DNA from: Mesobacterium pallidum
Lineage (GTDB): Bacteria > Pseudomonadota > Alphaproteobacteria > Rhodobacterales > Rhodobacteraceae
Reading direction: 5' to 3'
DNA length: 64,000 nt
NCBI RefSeq assembly: GCF_019966535.1
Contig: NZ_JAIMID010000009.1
Span: 1-64,000 of the forward strand
Below, one piece after another: positions 9,016-17,854 of this stretch. A program made the position numbers and the translations under genes. Numbering within the stretch: the first letter of the stretch is position 1; each line of letters opens with the position of its first letter. The notes beneath the pieces are model-generated. The model was not told where the DNA came from, did not search any database, and saw nothing but the letters and a program-made list of their open reading frames with translations.

Positions 9016-9410
9016 AACGGAGGCTCTGGTTCGGTTTCTGTTTGAGTTTAGGCAGTCGCGGCTGGGTGCTGCAACCGTCGTTGTCGGATTGTCAGCTTCC
9101 TGGTCTCTTCTCTCATCGTCAGGATCTTCGCGCCGCGACCGTGGTGGACGTCGGCCGGGGCCAGGTTTGCCAGGCTCTCATGAGGGCGGTGGTGGAGTGG
9201 TCGACGAAGGCGCCGATCTTGCGTTCCAGGTCGCCGGGCAGGACGTCGCTTTCCAGCAGAACACGGTTCTTCATGGTCTGGTGCCAGCGCTCGATCTTGC
9301 CCGGGGTCTGCGGGTGATGTGGCGCGCCACGCACATGATCCATGTTCTTGCCTTCCAGGTACTCGGCGAGATCGGAAGCGACGCAAGACGAGCCGTTATC
9401 GCTAAGCAGC
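9016..9410 (-). mobile_element. IS3-family fragment B (C-terminal orfB), inverted
   Basis: Read on the minus strand from about 9410: LLSDNGSSC (second catalytic Asp), then MDHVRGAPHHPQTPGKIERW (catalytic Glu) and NRVLLESDVLPGDLE, then a frame change into ESLANLAPADV and a final KLTIRQRRLQHP. This is the 3' half of the same IS3 orfB type whose start lies in fragment A. The plus-strand terminal sequence AACGGAGGCTCTGGTTCG at 9016-9033 matches the end at 8470, so this is the outer end of a second, inverted copy. It is frameshifted and inactive. Confidence 0.75.
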
Positions 9411-9935
9411 CAGGTTGACGCAGTCGGTGCCAGGGCCTTCGCCGAATGCGCCCATCTTCAACGGGTGGCCGCTGAGAACCTGGGCACCGAAAAGACCGAA
9501 CTCAACCAAGAATTTTTGCGCCACATTCGCCTTGCTGCCACTGCTGGACGTCCAGTTCTTGCCGTCGGCCGCGTCTCCGGTCTGCTCAATGCAGACATCA
9601 TCCCCGTATGCGGCCATCTTGAGCTCCTTCATCATCTTGATCCCCTCGAGGAGCGTGATGCCCCGGGGCTTTGTGAGAAGGACTTCCTGCGTTTCGGGAG
9701 AGAGGTCCCTCAGGTCGATGTTCTTCAGGAGCGGTGGGCGCAGCTTGATCCGGACCGCGGTGTCGTCATCCTTGGCCGCGGTATCCGGGGACGCGTCCCT
9801 GGCCGCGGGCTGGGGTGTCGCCGGCACTGTGTCCGCATTCGCGGCCGGGGTTACGGCCGTGTCGACCGGCGCCTGAAGAGGAGCAGCCGCCTGCGTTGCC
9901 GGCTGTGGCGTGGAAGCTGCCGTCATGAGCGGCAC
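9402..9935 (-). pseudogene. Middle part of a phage-type integrase, cut by the IS
   Basis: 177 residues in a different frame from the integrase N-terminal piece upstream. After an Ala/Pro/Thr-rich hinge it has GITLLEGIKMMKELKMAAYG, then WTSSSGSKANVAQKFLVEF. This resembles the core-binding (SAM-like) domain of Rhodobacterales tyrosine integrases, which read roughly GITLxEAxxxYxELKxxGYGDD. The frame runs into IS3 fragment B at about 9410 and ends in IS sequence at 9402. The catalytic domain is absent. The assignment rests on remembered family patterns and position. Confidence 0.6.
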
Positions 9936-10072
9936 GGCGATGGAGGTCGCGACCGATGCGGCTGCTGCCGGGATGGCTAGGTCGGGGCGGACGATCGGGA
10001 GGCAGCCACGGGCAGGGCGGCAGCGGGGGAGGCTGATCGGCTCGCCATGACCGACCGGAAGATCGGGGTCAT

Positions 10073-10633
10073 TTACTCGTAGGTCCCGACCTCGCGCTTC
10101 TCCCGTTCGCGGGACACGTCGAGCATGAGCCGCAAAGCCTCGAACCCGAGCGCGCGCCAGTCCGAGCTGGTCTCGTCGAGGGTCACGCCGAACTGCTTCG
10201 CCATCTCGTGCAAGGGGTCCGTGACCGGGGACCGATCACCGAGGGCCAGGGCCCAGCGCAGCATGTCCTGGGTCGCGGGCTCGGTCCGCGCCGCGAAATT
10301 CGCCGGCGCCTCCGAACACGGCTCGGTGAAGGCGCTCAGAGCCTCGTGCGCCGCGATCTGGCAACGCGCCGGCTCGATCAGCAATGTCACGTGCTCGGCG
10401 CTCAGGTGGTCCACCGGTCTCTCCGTCGTCAGCGCGACGGCCAGGTCCGTGAGTGCCGTGCGGGCCCGGACGCGGCATGTCGCTTCGGAGAGGACGTCGG
10501 TCCGCAGGGAAAGACAGATGGCCGAACTTTGATCAGGGTTCGATATCTCGACCCAGGCCTTCGGCAGACGGCGCCGGAGGATGTAGCCCGAGGGGCGTTT
10601 TTCAAGTTGAGCGGTGTGTGCGACTCCGGCCAT
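10073..10633 (-). pseudogene. Integrase N-terminal fragment (DUF6538-like arm)
   Basis: 186 residues beginning with LEKRPSGYILRRRLPKAW and ICLSLRTDVLSEA, the arm-type N-terminal domain of Rhodobacterales tyrosine recombinases. It stops at TAA 10073-10075 after REKREVGTYE, where homologues continue into the hinge; the continuation is found in another frame at 9935-9402. It sits 152 bases from the 3' end of tRNA-Asn and reads away from it, as expected for an island integrase using that tRNA as attachment site. The stop, the frame change and the IS truncation make it non-functional. Confidence 0.75.
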
Positions 10634-10785
10634 GCGGGCAGCCTCCGAAACGGGTTCCAGGGCATCCGGGAGTCGCGGTGGTGCACCGGTTCGGGCACGC
10701 GTTTGTGCACCTATCTGTGCACATGCACGCGTGGCTCCTACTCCGGTCGGGGCTCAACCAATGAAATCAACCACTCAGGGGATTT

Positions 10786-10860
10786 TGGCTCCGGCGGTAG
10801 GGATCGAACCTACGACCAATTGATTAACAGTCAACTGCTCTACCGCTGAGCTACGCCGGA
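10786..10860 (-). tRNA. tRNA-Asn (GTT)
   Basis: The minus strand folds as a cloverleaf: acceptor TCCGGCG/CGCCGGA, D-arm TAGCTCAGCGGTAGAGCA, anticodon loop CTGTTAA (anticodon GTT), T-arm GGTTCGATCC, discriminator G and an encoded CCA at 10786-10788. Its 3' end faces the integrase remnant, making it the likely island attachment site. Confidence 0.97.
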
Positions 10861-10944
10861 ACACGAGGGGCGTATAGCAATGGCCCCCGGGGGCGTCCAG
10901 AGGCAAATTTCACTTCTCGGACAAAAATATCGCGGCGGCCGGGA

Positions 10945-11862
10945 TCACCCCGAAAGCGCGTAGCGGGCGCTGGCCGAGAGGGGGCCTTCGGGCGCCAGTA
11001 GCCCGCGTCCGGTGAGGTCGACGAGGTGGGCCAGGACGTTGCGCGTGGCGGCCGGAAGCAGGGCCGGGGGCGTGTCGGTGTAGATGCGCCGGGCGAGGGC
11101 TTCGGCTGTGGCCGGCCCGTCCGCGAGGGCCGAGAGGATGGCGGATTCGCGACCCCGGCGATGGGCCAGCAGCGCCGCGATCCGGGCGGCGGGATCCGTC
11201 ACCGGGGCGCCGTGGCCGGGGTGGAAGACCCGCCAGTCGCGCGCGGCCAAGCGCGCGCAGGACGCCATGAAATCCGTGAGGTCTCCGTCCGGGGGCGAGA
11301 CCAGCGAGGTGGCCCAGCCCATCACAAGGTCCCCGGTGAAACAGGTGTCGCCCCAGCCCAACGCGACGTGGTTGCAGAAATGCCCGGGCGTGTGCAGGAC
11401 CTCGAGGCTCCAGCCGTCTCCGTCGATCGTCGCCCCATCCGGCAGCGCATGGTCGGGCACGAAGGTGGGATCGACCCCTTCACCGCCACCAGCTAGGCCC
11501 GTGGCGGCGAGCGCCTCCATCACCGCGCTGCGGCCGGCGGTGGCGGGGCCGAAGGCGTAGACCGGCGCGCCGGTCTCGTGCGACAGGGCGCGCGACAGGG
11601 GGGAATGGTCGAGATGGGCATGGGTCACGACGATATGGCTGACGTGCTGGCCGGGCTCGAGCGCACCCAGGATCGCCGACAGGTGCGCCGGGTCGTCGGG
11701 GCCGGGGTCGATGACGCAGATGCCGCGCGTGCCCAAGAGGTAGGTGTTGGTGCCGCGAAAGGTCATGGGCGAAGGATTCGGCGCCAGCAGGCGGCGCAGG
11801 CCCGGGGCCAGCGGTTCCGCCACGCCCGGGGCGGGCTGGAAGGTCGGGTCGGGGTCCTGCAT
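10945..11862 (-). CDS. MBL-fold metallo-hydrolase with C-terminal winged helix
   Basis: A 305-residue metallo-beta-lactamase-fold protein of the LACTB2-like group. It has NTYLLG and CVIDPGPDD near the N-terminus, the dinuclear metal motif THAHLDHS (His81 to His86), then HTPGHFCNHVAL, FTGDLVMGW and HPGHGAPV. The C-terminal 70 residues (AHRRGRESAILSAL...) look like the winged-helix tail of this group, whose characterised members are nucleases or hydrolases. The start at 11862 has AGGAG five bases upstream. It is divergent from the histidine kinase gene. The substrate is unknown. Confidence 0.88.
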   Translation of the reverse strand: MQDPDPTFQPAPGVAEPLAPGLRRLLAPNPSPMTFRGTNTYLLGTRGICVIDPGPDDPAHLSAILGALEPGQHVSHIVVTHAHLDHSPLSRALSHETGAPVYAFGPATAGRSAVMEALAATGLAGGGEGVDPTFVPDHALPDGATIDGDGWSLEVLHTPGHFCNHVALGWGDTCFTGDLVMGWATSLVSPPDGDLTDFMASCARLAARDWRVFHPGHGAPVTDPAARIAALLAHRRGRESAILSALADGPATAEALARRIYTDTPPALLPAATRNVLAHLVDLTGRGLLAPEGPLSASARYALSG

Positions 11863-11967
11863 GGCGGCTCCTGTCGTCTGTCGCTCCAGAACAGGCCACA
11901 GCGCCGCGCCGCCCGCAACCCCCGTTCCCTGTTCCCAAGGCGCGGGGATTGCGTCATAGCTGGGCCC

Positions 11968-13287
11968 ATGTCCTTTGCCTGGCTCAAAAGTTACATGCCC
12001 CGCAGCCTCTACGGCCGGGCCGCGCTGATCCTGGTGCTGCCGGTGGTGACGCTGCAGCTTGTCGTGTCGGTGGTCTTCATCCAACGGCATTTCGAGGGCG
12101 TGACCGAACAGATGACGCGCTCGGTCTCGTCCGAGCTGGCGCTGCTTCTGGACGTGGCGGCCGAGGCCGGCAGCGCGACCGAGGCGGTGGCCGAGATCTC
12201 TCCGCTGGCCTCGGCGCTGGGGTACCAGGCGCGGTTCGCGGCCGGGTCCGAGATCCCGGCGGCCGATTACCGGCGCTGGTACGATTTCTCGGGGATCGTG
12301 GTGCGCCGCGTGCTGGACGAACGGGTGCCCGAGGTGGTCCGGCTGATGCTGCCCGACGACCGCAACGTGACGCTCTTCGCCGAGACGCCGCACGGGCCGC
12401 TGCGGATCGAGTTTCGGCGCACGCGGGTCTCGGCCTCGAACCCGCACCAACTGCTTGTGAACATGCTGGTCTTCGGCGTGCTGATGACGGTGATCGCCTT
12501 TCTCTACCTGCGCAACCAGCTGCGCCCCGTGACCCGGCTCGGCCGCGTGGCCGAGGCCTTCGGGCGCGGCCAGCATCTGCCCTACAACCCCTCGGGCGCG
12601 GTCGAGGTGCGGGCGGCGGGCAATGCCTTTCTGAACATGCGGTCGCGTATCGAGCGGCAGATCGAGCAGCGCACCATGATGCTGTCGGGGGTCAGCCACG
12701 ACCTGCGCACGCCGCTGACGCGGATGCGGCTCGAACTGTCGATGCTGGACGAGGCCGAGACCGAGGGCCTCAAGCGCGACGTGGACGAGATGGAGCGCCT
12801 GCTGGAAGAGTTCCTGAGCTTTGCCAAGGGCGCCAGCGAGGGCGAGACCGAGCTGGTCGATCCGCAGGAGTTGGTGCAGGAGCTTGTCGCCGACATGGTG
12901 CGCAGCGGGGCGGCGGTGACGCTGCTGCCGCCCGAGGGCGCGGGCCGGCTGCGCCTGCGCCCGGTGGCGATCCGGCGCGCGGTCGGGAACCTGCTGACCA
13001 ACTCCGTGCGCTACGGCGAGCGAGCCGAAGTCTCGGTCCGGATCACCGACAAGAGCCTGCGCATCCGCGTCGATGACGATGGCCCAGGCATCCCCGAGGA
13101 CCGGCGGGACGAGGCCAAGAAGCCCTTTGCCCGGCTCGATCCGGCGCGCAACCAGAACAGGGGCAGCGGCGTGGGGCTGGGGCTGGCCATCGCGACCGAC
13201 ATCGCCCGGTCGCATGGCGGGGTGCTGCGGCTGGGGCAGTCGGACACGCTGGGCGGGCTTCGGGCCGAGATCGTGATCGGGCGCTAA
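11968..13287 (+). CDS. EnvZ-like sensor histidine kinase
   Basis: 439 residues. A transmembrane helix (about 17-38), a periplasmic segment, a second helix (about 165-185), a HAMP region, then the dimerisation box SGVSHDLRTPLTRMRLEL with phospho-acceptor His244. An HATPase domain follows: N box NLLTNSVRYG, G1 VDDDGPGIPED, G2 GSGVGLGLAIATDIARSHGG. This is the EnvZ architecture. No response-regulator gene is adjacent, so the cognate OmpR-type partner must lie elsewhere. The stop codon overlaps the convergent M48 protease stop by a few bases. Confidence 0.9.
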   Translation: MSFAWLKSYMPRSLYGRAALILVLPVVTLQLVVSVVFIQRHFEGVTEQMTRSVSSELALLLDVAAEAGSATEAVAEISPLASALGYQARFAAGSEIPAADYRRWYDFSGIVVRRVLDERVPEVVRLMLPDDRNVTLFAETPHGPLRIEFRRTRVSASNPHQLLVNMLVFGVLMTVIAFLYLRNQLRPVTRLGRVAEAFGRGQHLPYNPSGAVEVRAAGNAFLNMRSRIERQIEQRTMMLSGVSHDLRTPLTRMRLELSMLDEAETEGLKRDVDEMERLLEEFLSFAKGASEGETELVDPQELVQELVADMVRSGAAVTLLPPEGAGRLRLRPVAIRRAVGNLLTNSVRYGERAEVSVRITDKSLRIRVDDDGPGIPEDRRDEAKKPFARLDPARNQNRGSGVGLGLAIATDIARSHGGVLRLGQSDTLGGLRAEIVIGR

Positions 13288-13982
13288 CGGTCGGTCACGC
13301 CCCAGCGGGCCTCGTGCGCCTCGATGGCGGCGATGCGCTCGGTCGTCTTGGGGTGGCTCAGCAGCCACGCCGGCACCGCGCCGCCGCGCGCATTGGTTAG
13401 CGCCTCGAGCTTGCCGAAAAGGCTTTTCTGCGGGCCGGTGCCGATCCCCGCCTTGACCAGCAGGGCCGAGGCATATTCGTCCGCCTCGTATTCATCCGCC
13501 CGGCTGAGCCGCGCGGCCAGCAGCCGGGTCAGCCCGTTGGCGATATAGACGCCGATGCCGGGCAGGAACCGCGAGAGTATCATGGCCAGCGCCGTGCGCA
13601 GCGCGTTCTGGCCGGAAAAGTCGATCATCCGTCGCCGCGAATGCCCCAGCGCCACGTGGCCCATTTCATGCGCGACGACGCTGGCGATCTCCTCGGCCGA
13701 GACGTCGCCCGCCCGGTAGCGCTGGTAGAAGCCACGGGTCAGGAAGATCCGGCCATCGGGGTCGGCCAGGCCATTCACCGGCTCGATCTCGTAGATCATG
13801 ACCTTGATGCGCGGCAGGTCCAGCGCGCGTGCCAGGCGGGTGAAGACCTCACGCAGGCCGGGATCGACCAGTTCGGTCGATTTCGCGTCCAGCTCGGCCC
13901 GGGTCCGCCAGACGGAAAAGCGATACATGACGTAGCCGTAGAGAACGGCCAGCAGGATGGGGGTGATGCGCAGCGCCAGCAT
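13284..13982 (-). CDS. M48-family membrane metallopeptidase
   Basis: 232 residues. An N-terminal membrane anchor (about 5-21), then the zinc protease motif VVAHEMGHVALGH (His105, Glu106, His109), with the third-ligand region SRADEYEADEYA about 60 residues later. This matches HtpX/Oma1-like M48 proteases, which act in membrane protein quality control, but is shorter than HtpX and has only one clear N-terminal anchor. The active site faces either side; topology cannot be fixed from sequence. Confidence 0.87.
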   Translation of the reverse strand: MLALRITPILLAVLYGYVMYRFSVWRTRAELDAKSTELVDPGLREVFTRLARALDLPRIKVMIYEIEPVNGLADPDGRIFLTRGFYQRYRAGDVSAEEIASVVAHEMGHVALGHSRRRMIDFSGQNALRTALAMILSRFLPGIGVYIANGLTRLLAARLSRADEYEADEYASALLVKAGIGTGPQKSLFGKLEALTNARGGAVPAWLLSHPKTTERIAAIEAHEARWGVTDR

Positions 13983-14021
13983 GGGGGGAATATGGGGGCG
14001 CAGGCGCCCCGCGACAAGCGC

Positions 14022-14642
14022 TCAGCGCATGCGCGCGGCCTCCTTGCGGCGCTCGGACTGGCGATGGGCACGCAGCAGGAACCAGCCCGAGACCACGGTG
14101 AGGGCGAGCGCGGCCAGAAGGCCGCTGAGGTTGCCCGCGACCTCGGCCACCTCGTCGATATTGCTGGCAAAGAAGGTGCCAAGCCCGACATAGACCGAGA
14201 CCCAGATCGCCTCTCCGGCGATGCTCCAGGCGGTGAACTGCACCCGGTCGGTGCGGGCCGCGCCGGCCACGAGGTTCACGTAGGGCCCCAGCGGGCTGAC
14301 CAGCCAGCGCGAGAAGAAGACGCCGAGCCCGCCGCGCTCCTGCATCATCTTGCGGGCGCGCTGGATCAGCGGGCCCCGTTTCGGGTGCGCCGCCGCGCGG
14401 TCCAGCAGTCCGGACCCCCCGCGCCCCAGCATGTAGCCCGCCTGGTCGCCCAGCACGGCCCCGGTAAAGGCGGATCCGACCGCCGCCGCCAGTGGCAGAT
14501 CGCCCGAGGCCACGAAGGCGCCCGAGGTGAGCATCATCAGCGACGAGGGGACGGGCAGGGCGAGGCAGCTGAAAAAGGTCACCGCCCCCAGCAGCAGAAC
14601 GCCATAGGCGGCAAGGGCGCTCAGCAGCCACTCGGTGATCAT
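14022..14642 (-). CDS. DedA family membrane protein
   Basis: 206 residues with five to six hydrophobic segments. The DedA/VTT signature is present: FFSCLALPVPSSLMMLTSGA near the N-terminus, GDQAGYMLGR, and FFSRWLVSPLGPYVNLVAGA, the conserved F-x-R-x3-P-x3-G loop. DedA proteins act in phospholipid (undecaprenyl-phosphate) translocation and envelope homeostasis. The start overlaps the preceding gene's stop by ATGA (14639-14642), so the two are translationally coupled. Confidence 0.88.
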   Translation of the reverse strand: MITEWLLSALAAYGVLLLGAVTFFSCLALPVPSSLMMLTSGAFVASGDLPLAAAVGSAFTGAVLGDQAGYMLGRGGSGLLDRAAAHPKRGPLIQRARKMMQERGGLGVFFSRWLVSPLGPYVNLVAGAARTDRVQFTAWSIAGEAIWVSVYVGLGTFFASNIDEVAEVAGNLSGLLAALALTVVSGWFLLRAHRQSERRKEAARMR

Positions 14643-14998
14643 TCGGCCGCGCCCTGCGATGCGATCAGCGCCTCGAGTTCGGCCATCACCACGGCGACCG
14701 GAACCCCGCGCGCCCGGGCGATCGCCTCGAGCGTGGGGCGCCCCGCAAGGTCGTCGGGCACCTGCAGCGCGGGCTTCACCACCTCGGGCGGGATGTGCCA
14801 GGCATGGCTGATGTAGCGCGGTGTCATCCAGGTCGCCGGTTCCTGCATGTGGAACTCGGGGTCTTTCCAATGCGCCGCGAAATACGCCATGCGGGCCGAG
14901 AAGAAGACCGTCGCCACAAGCGCCAGCGCAAAGGCCGTCAAGAGAACCGGGTGGCGCCGTGCCAGTTTTCGCGCAGTGTCGAGCATGAGGCCCAGCAT
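14639..14998 (-). CDS. Small membrane-anchored protein of unknown function
   Basis: 119 residues with one N-terminal hydrophobic helix (about 20-37, PVLLTAFALALVATVFF) and a soluble domain ending in a predicted helix. I do not recognise a family. It is coupled by ATGA overlap to the downstream DedA gene, so it may modulate that transporter or work in the same envelope process. Two ATGs (14998, 14986) are possible; neither has a strong ribosome site. Confidence 0.7.
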   Translation of the reverse strand: MLGLMLDTARKLARRHPVLLTAFALALVATVFFSARMAYFAAHWKDPEFHMQEPATWMTPRYISHAWHIPPEVVKPALQVPDDLAGRPTLEAIARARGVPVAVVMAELEALIASQGAAE

Positions 14999-15081
14999 GG
15001 CCGCAGGGGCCTGCGGGCGCAAGGCGGGACGCGCGGGCTGCTGCGCTTCGTCGCCTGGCTGACCGGCGTTCAGCGCGGCGC

Positions 15082-16266
15082 CTAGCGCCCCAGCTCCTTC
15101 ATCCCGCGTTCCAGCCCCTCCAGCGTCATCGGCACCATGCGATCCTCGAAGATCTCGCGGATCATCGCGATCGACTGGGTGTGTTGCCAGTAGCGTTCCT
15201 GCACCGGGTTGATCCACATGTGGTCGGGCCATTGTTCGCGTGCGCGCTGCAGCCAGACCTGGCCGGCCTCGGGGTTCCAATGCTCGTTGGCGCCGCCCGG
15301 GTAGGCGATCTCGTAGGGCGACATCGAGGCGTCGCCGACGAAGATGCACTTGTAGTCCGATCCATAGGTGTGCAGCACGTCCCAGGTCGGGGTCTGCTTG
15401 TCCCAGCGGCGGCGATTGTCCTTCCAGACGCCCTCGTAAAGGCAATTGTGGAAGTAATAGTGCTCGAGGTGCTTGAACTCGGACTTGGCGGCGCTGAACA
15501 GCTCCTCGACGACCTTGATGTGGTCATCCATCGACCCGCCGATGTCGAGGAACAGCAGCACCTTGACCGCGTTGCGCCGCTCGGGCCGGGTCTTGACGTC
15601 AAGGTAGCCGTGTTCGGCCGTGGCGCGGATCGTGCCGTTGAGGTCGAGTTCCTCATGCGCGCCGGTGCGGGCCCATTGCCGCAGCCGCTTGAGCGCGACC
15701 TTGATGTTGCGCGTGCCCAGCTCGACCGTGTCGTCGAGGTTGCGGAACTCGCGCTTGTCCCAGACCTTGACCGCGCGGCGGTGGCGGCTTTCGTTCTGCC
15801 CGATGCGCACGCCCTCGGGGTTGTAGCCATAGGCGCCGAACGGGGACGTTCCGGCCGTGCCCACCCACTTGGACCCACCCTGGTGCCGGCCCTTCTGTTC
15901 CTCAAGCCGTTTCTTGAGCGTTTCCATGAGCTTGTCGAAGCCTCCCAGGGCTTCGATCTCGGCCTTTTCCTCGTCGGTCAGGTGCTTTTCGGCCATCTTC
16001 TGCAGCCAGTCGGCGGGAAGGTCCACGGCTTGCAGAACCGCGTCCAGCGGGATCGCTTCCAGCCCCTGGAAGCTGGCCCCGAAGGCACGGTCGAACTTGT
16101 CGAGGTTACGCTCGTCCTTCACCATCGCGACGCGCGCGAGGTAGTAGAAGCCCTCGACGTCATAGGTCACGAGGTTGGCCCGCATCGCCTCGAGGAACGT
16201 CAGGTATTCGCGCAGCGTGACGGGCACGCCGGCCTTCCGCAGATTCTCGAAGAAGGGCAGGAACAT
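15082..16266 (-). CDS. CoxE-like VWA-domain protein
   Basis: 394 residues. The N-terminus FLPFFENLRKAGVPVTLREY is typical of the CoxE/YehP-type VWA proteins that pair with MoxR AAA ATPases. The von Willebrand A domain begins near VKVLLFLDIGGSMDDH, a metal-ion-dependent adhesion motif D-x-G-x-S, here DIGGS. Such MoxR-VWA pairs act as chaperone modules for cofactor insertion or enzyme assembly. The MoxR partner is at 19436-20275 on the same strand, about 3.2 kb upstream. A 55-residue membrane protein gene starts three bases before it. Confidence 0.88.
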   Translation of the reverse strand: MFLPFFENLRKAGVPVTLREYLTFLEAMRANLVTYDVEGFYYLARVAMVKDERNLDKFDRAFGASFQGLEAIPLDAVLQAVDLPADWLQKMAEKHLTDEEKAEIEALGGFDKLMETLKKRLEEQKGRHQGGSKWVGTAGTSPFGAYGYNPEGVRIGQNESRHRRAVKVWDKREFRNLDDTVELGTRNIKVALKRLRQWARTGAHEELDLNGTIRATAEHGYLDVKTRPERRNAVKVLLFLDIGGSMDDHIKVVEELFSAAKSEFKHLEHYYFHNCLYEGVWKDNRRRWDKQTPTWDVLHTYGSDYKCIFVGDASMSPYEIAYPGGANEHWNPEAGQVWLQRAREQWPDHMWINPVQERYWQHTQSIAMIREIFEDRMVPMTLEGLERGMKELGR

Positions 16267-16269
16267 GGG

Positions 16270-16437
16270 TCAGACCAGCTGTCGGTTGATGAAGAGCGTG
16301 ATGAAGAGGCCGAGGATGGCGAACATCATCGCGTAGACAAAGCCGTATTGCAGGATGTCGGCCAGCGATCCCTTGCGGCGTTTGGCGATGCCGCCGCCCA
16401 GAAGCGCCCCGATGATGGCACCTGCGATGACGAACAT
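16270..16437 (-). CDS. 55-residue two-helix membrane protein
   Basis: A small gene starting MFVIAGAIIGALLGGGIAKR and ending LFITLFINRQLV. Two hydrophobic helices (about 1-18, glycine-rich, and 33-50) flank a basic loop KRRKGSLAD. The stop lies three bases before the CoxE-like start, implying cotranslation. A similar small protein commonly accompanies this VWA gene in the group, as far as I recall; function unknown. Confidence 0.65.
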   Translation of the reverse strand: MFVIAGAIIGALLGGGIAKRRKGSLADILQYGFVYAMMFAILGLFITLFINRQLV

Positions 16438-16488
16438 GGGCGATCCTTTCTTCCTGCCACGCGGGGCCGGAAGCGGGAATGCCCGCGC

Positions 16489-17844
16489 TCAGCCCTTGAG
16501 GGGATTGAGGCTTTCGATTTCGCGCATCTTCGCACGCACGGCCCAATCCGCACCGAATCCGTACCGTGCCCATCCCAGACTGTCCAGCCGCACACTGTCG
16601 CTCAGGTCCGGCTCGCCGGTCAGCGCCAGCGCCTCGGCCCGCAGCATCATCAGCGTGGCCAGCAGGGCGGCGTTCTCGTACCGGGCTGCGGCACCGATGT
16701 TCCGGTCGACGATCTGGCGCGCGGCCGCGCCGTCGCCCCGGCCGATGGCATGGGCAGCCAGTTGGGCGGCGACATAGGCGCGGTGCAGTTCGGTGTCCGG
16801 GGCGCTGGCGTAGAACCGGTCGGCGGCCTGGAAGTCCCGCAGCGCGCTGCCCGGATCGACGGCCTGCGTGAGACGCCCCATGGCATAATGCGAAAACGCC
16901 CGGCGGTGATCGGTCCAGCCCATGGACGATGCGATCTGCAACGCGCGTTCGGCGGCGCGACGCCGTTCGGCCGGGCCTGCGCCGGGGCCAAGCGCGGTCT
17001 GGATGGCGTCGATCCAGACCCGCGGCGTGGGCCCGAGCGCGCGCATTTCGCGGTGCTCACCGGCCGGGTTGAGGCGGGCGAGGAGGCGGGGCAGGCGGGC
17101 CGCCACCTCGGCCCGGGTCATGCCGTTGCGCAGCTCGGGCGCGTAGTAGGCCCGCAGGATCAGCATGTCGAAACCGGTCAGCACGGTGTGCACGTTGTCG
17201 TCGTTGAAGACGCTGTCGGGCAGGCGATAGAGGTCGTTGAGCGGCCCGAGCGCCTGGGCCAGTTCCTCGTGCAGGCAGTCGCGCATTTCCTGCGGGCTGG
17301 TGTCGTTCGGCAGGAAGATCGCCAGCCGCTTGCGTTCACGCAGCAGCGTCCAGTTGACGACCGAGGTCCGCCGCGCCAGCCGGTATTGCGCCAGGTTCGA
17401 CACGTTGGGCGCCACGAAACAGGCGGCCTGCGGCAGCTGGCGGCGGATGTCGGCGCGGGTCACGGCCTGGATGGTGATCGCGGCGTCGTCCCGGTCGGTC
17501 AGCGCGATGTCCAGCCCCGCCTCGGTCCGAAGCCGGTACAGCAGGCGGTTGAGGTCCGAGGCCAGCGTGCGCGGCGCATGGCCCAGCACGCGCAGGGTGA
17601 TCGGCCCCTCGAAGCGGGTCAGAACGGGCAGGTCGCGCCCGCTTTCGAGCTTGAACGCAAGGTCGAGGAAATCGCGCGCGATGTCGCCATTGGCGCGGCT
17701 GGGCGGCGCGGGATGCGGCGCAGCAAAGGTCTTGACCGGCGGCAGCCCGGGCTCGACCAGGGCGGCGCGGCTGGGCTGGTCGGCCTGGGGGGCCGGCATG
17801 CAGGCGCCAAGGGCCAGCAGCAGGGGCAGGAGGATCGGACGCAT
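16489..17844 (-). CDS. DUF2927-type lipoprotein
   Basis: 451 residues with a lipoprotein signal peptide (MRPILLPLLLALGAC, lipobox LGAC, Cys15). The central region (ITLRVLG, DLNRLLYRLRTEAGLDI, LHEELAQALGPLNDLY) resembles the DUF2927 domain, and the HEELAQALG segment looks like a degenerate zinc-peptidase helix with the second His replaced. The C-terminal 200 residues are helical and repeat-like. It is probably an envelope lipoprotein; function unknown. AACGGAGG precedes the start, and it follows the GNAT gene by 10 bases. Confidence 0.78.
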   Translation of the reverse strand: MRPILLPLLLALGACMPAPQADQPSRAALVEPGLPPVKTFAAPHPAPPSRANGDIARDFLDLAFKLESGRDLPVLTRFEGPITLRVLGHAPRTLASDLNRLLYRLRTEAGLDIALTDRDDAAITIQAVTRADIRRQLPQAACFVAPNVSNLAQYRLARRTSVVNWTLLRERKRLAIFLPNDTSPQEMRDCLHEELAQALGPLNDLYRLPDSVFNDDNVHTVLTGFDMLILRAYYAPELRNGMTRAEVAARLPRLLARLNPAGEHREMRALGPTPRVWIDAIQTALGPGAGPAERRRAAERALQIASSMGWTDHRRAFSHYAMGRLTQAVDPGSALRDFQAADRFYASAPDTELHRAYVAAQLAAHAIGRGDGAAARQIVDRNIGAAARYENAALLATLMMLRAEALALTGEPDLSDSVRLDSLGWARYGFGADWAVRAKMREIESLNPLKG

Positions 17845-17854
17845 CTTGCCTCCG

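Larger units (their letters stand above)
1..10785. mobile_element. Decayed genomic island next to tRNA-Asn
   Basis: The DNA immediately 3' of the tRNA-Asn gene (10786-10860) holds a tyrosine-integrase remnant reading away from the tRNA, then two IS3-family fragments, an aromatic-acid operon, an MFS gene and an AraC/IS6 chimera. An integrase beside a tRNA 3' end is the classical signature of site-specific island integration. The far boundary lies outside the window: I saw no second copy of the tRNA 3' end within it. The integrase is inactivated, so the island is probably fixed. The extent to position 1 is inference. Confidence 0.55.

Noticed and set aside
1..10785. A phage-defence or restriction system in the tRNA-Asn island
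   Set aside because: All recognisable island genes are transport, aromatic metabolism, regulation or mobile-element remnants; no methylase, nuclease, helicase or toxin-antitoxin pair was seen.
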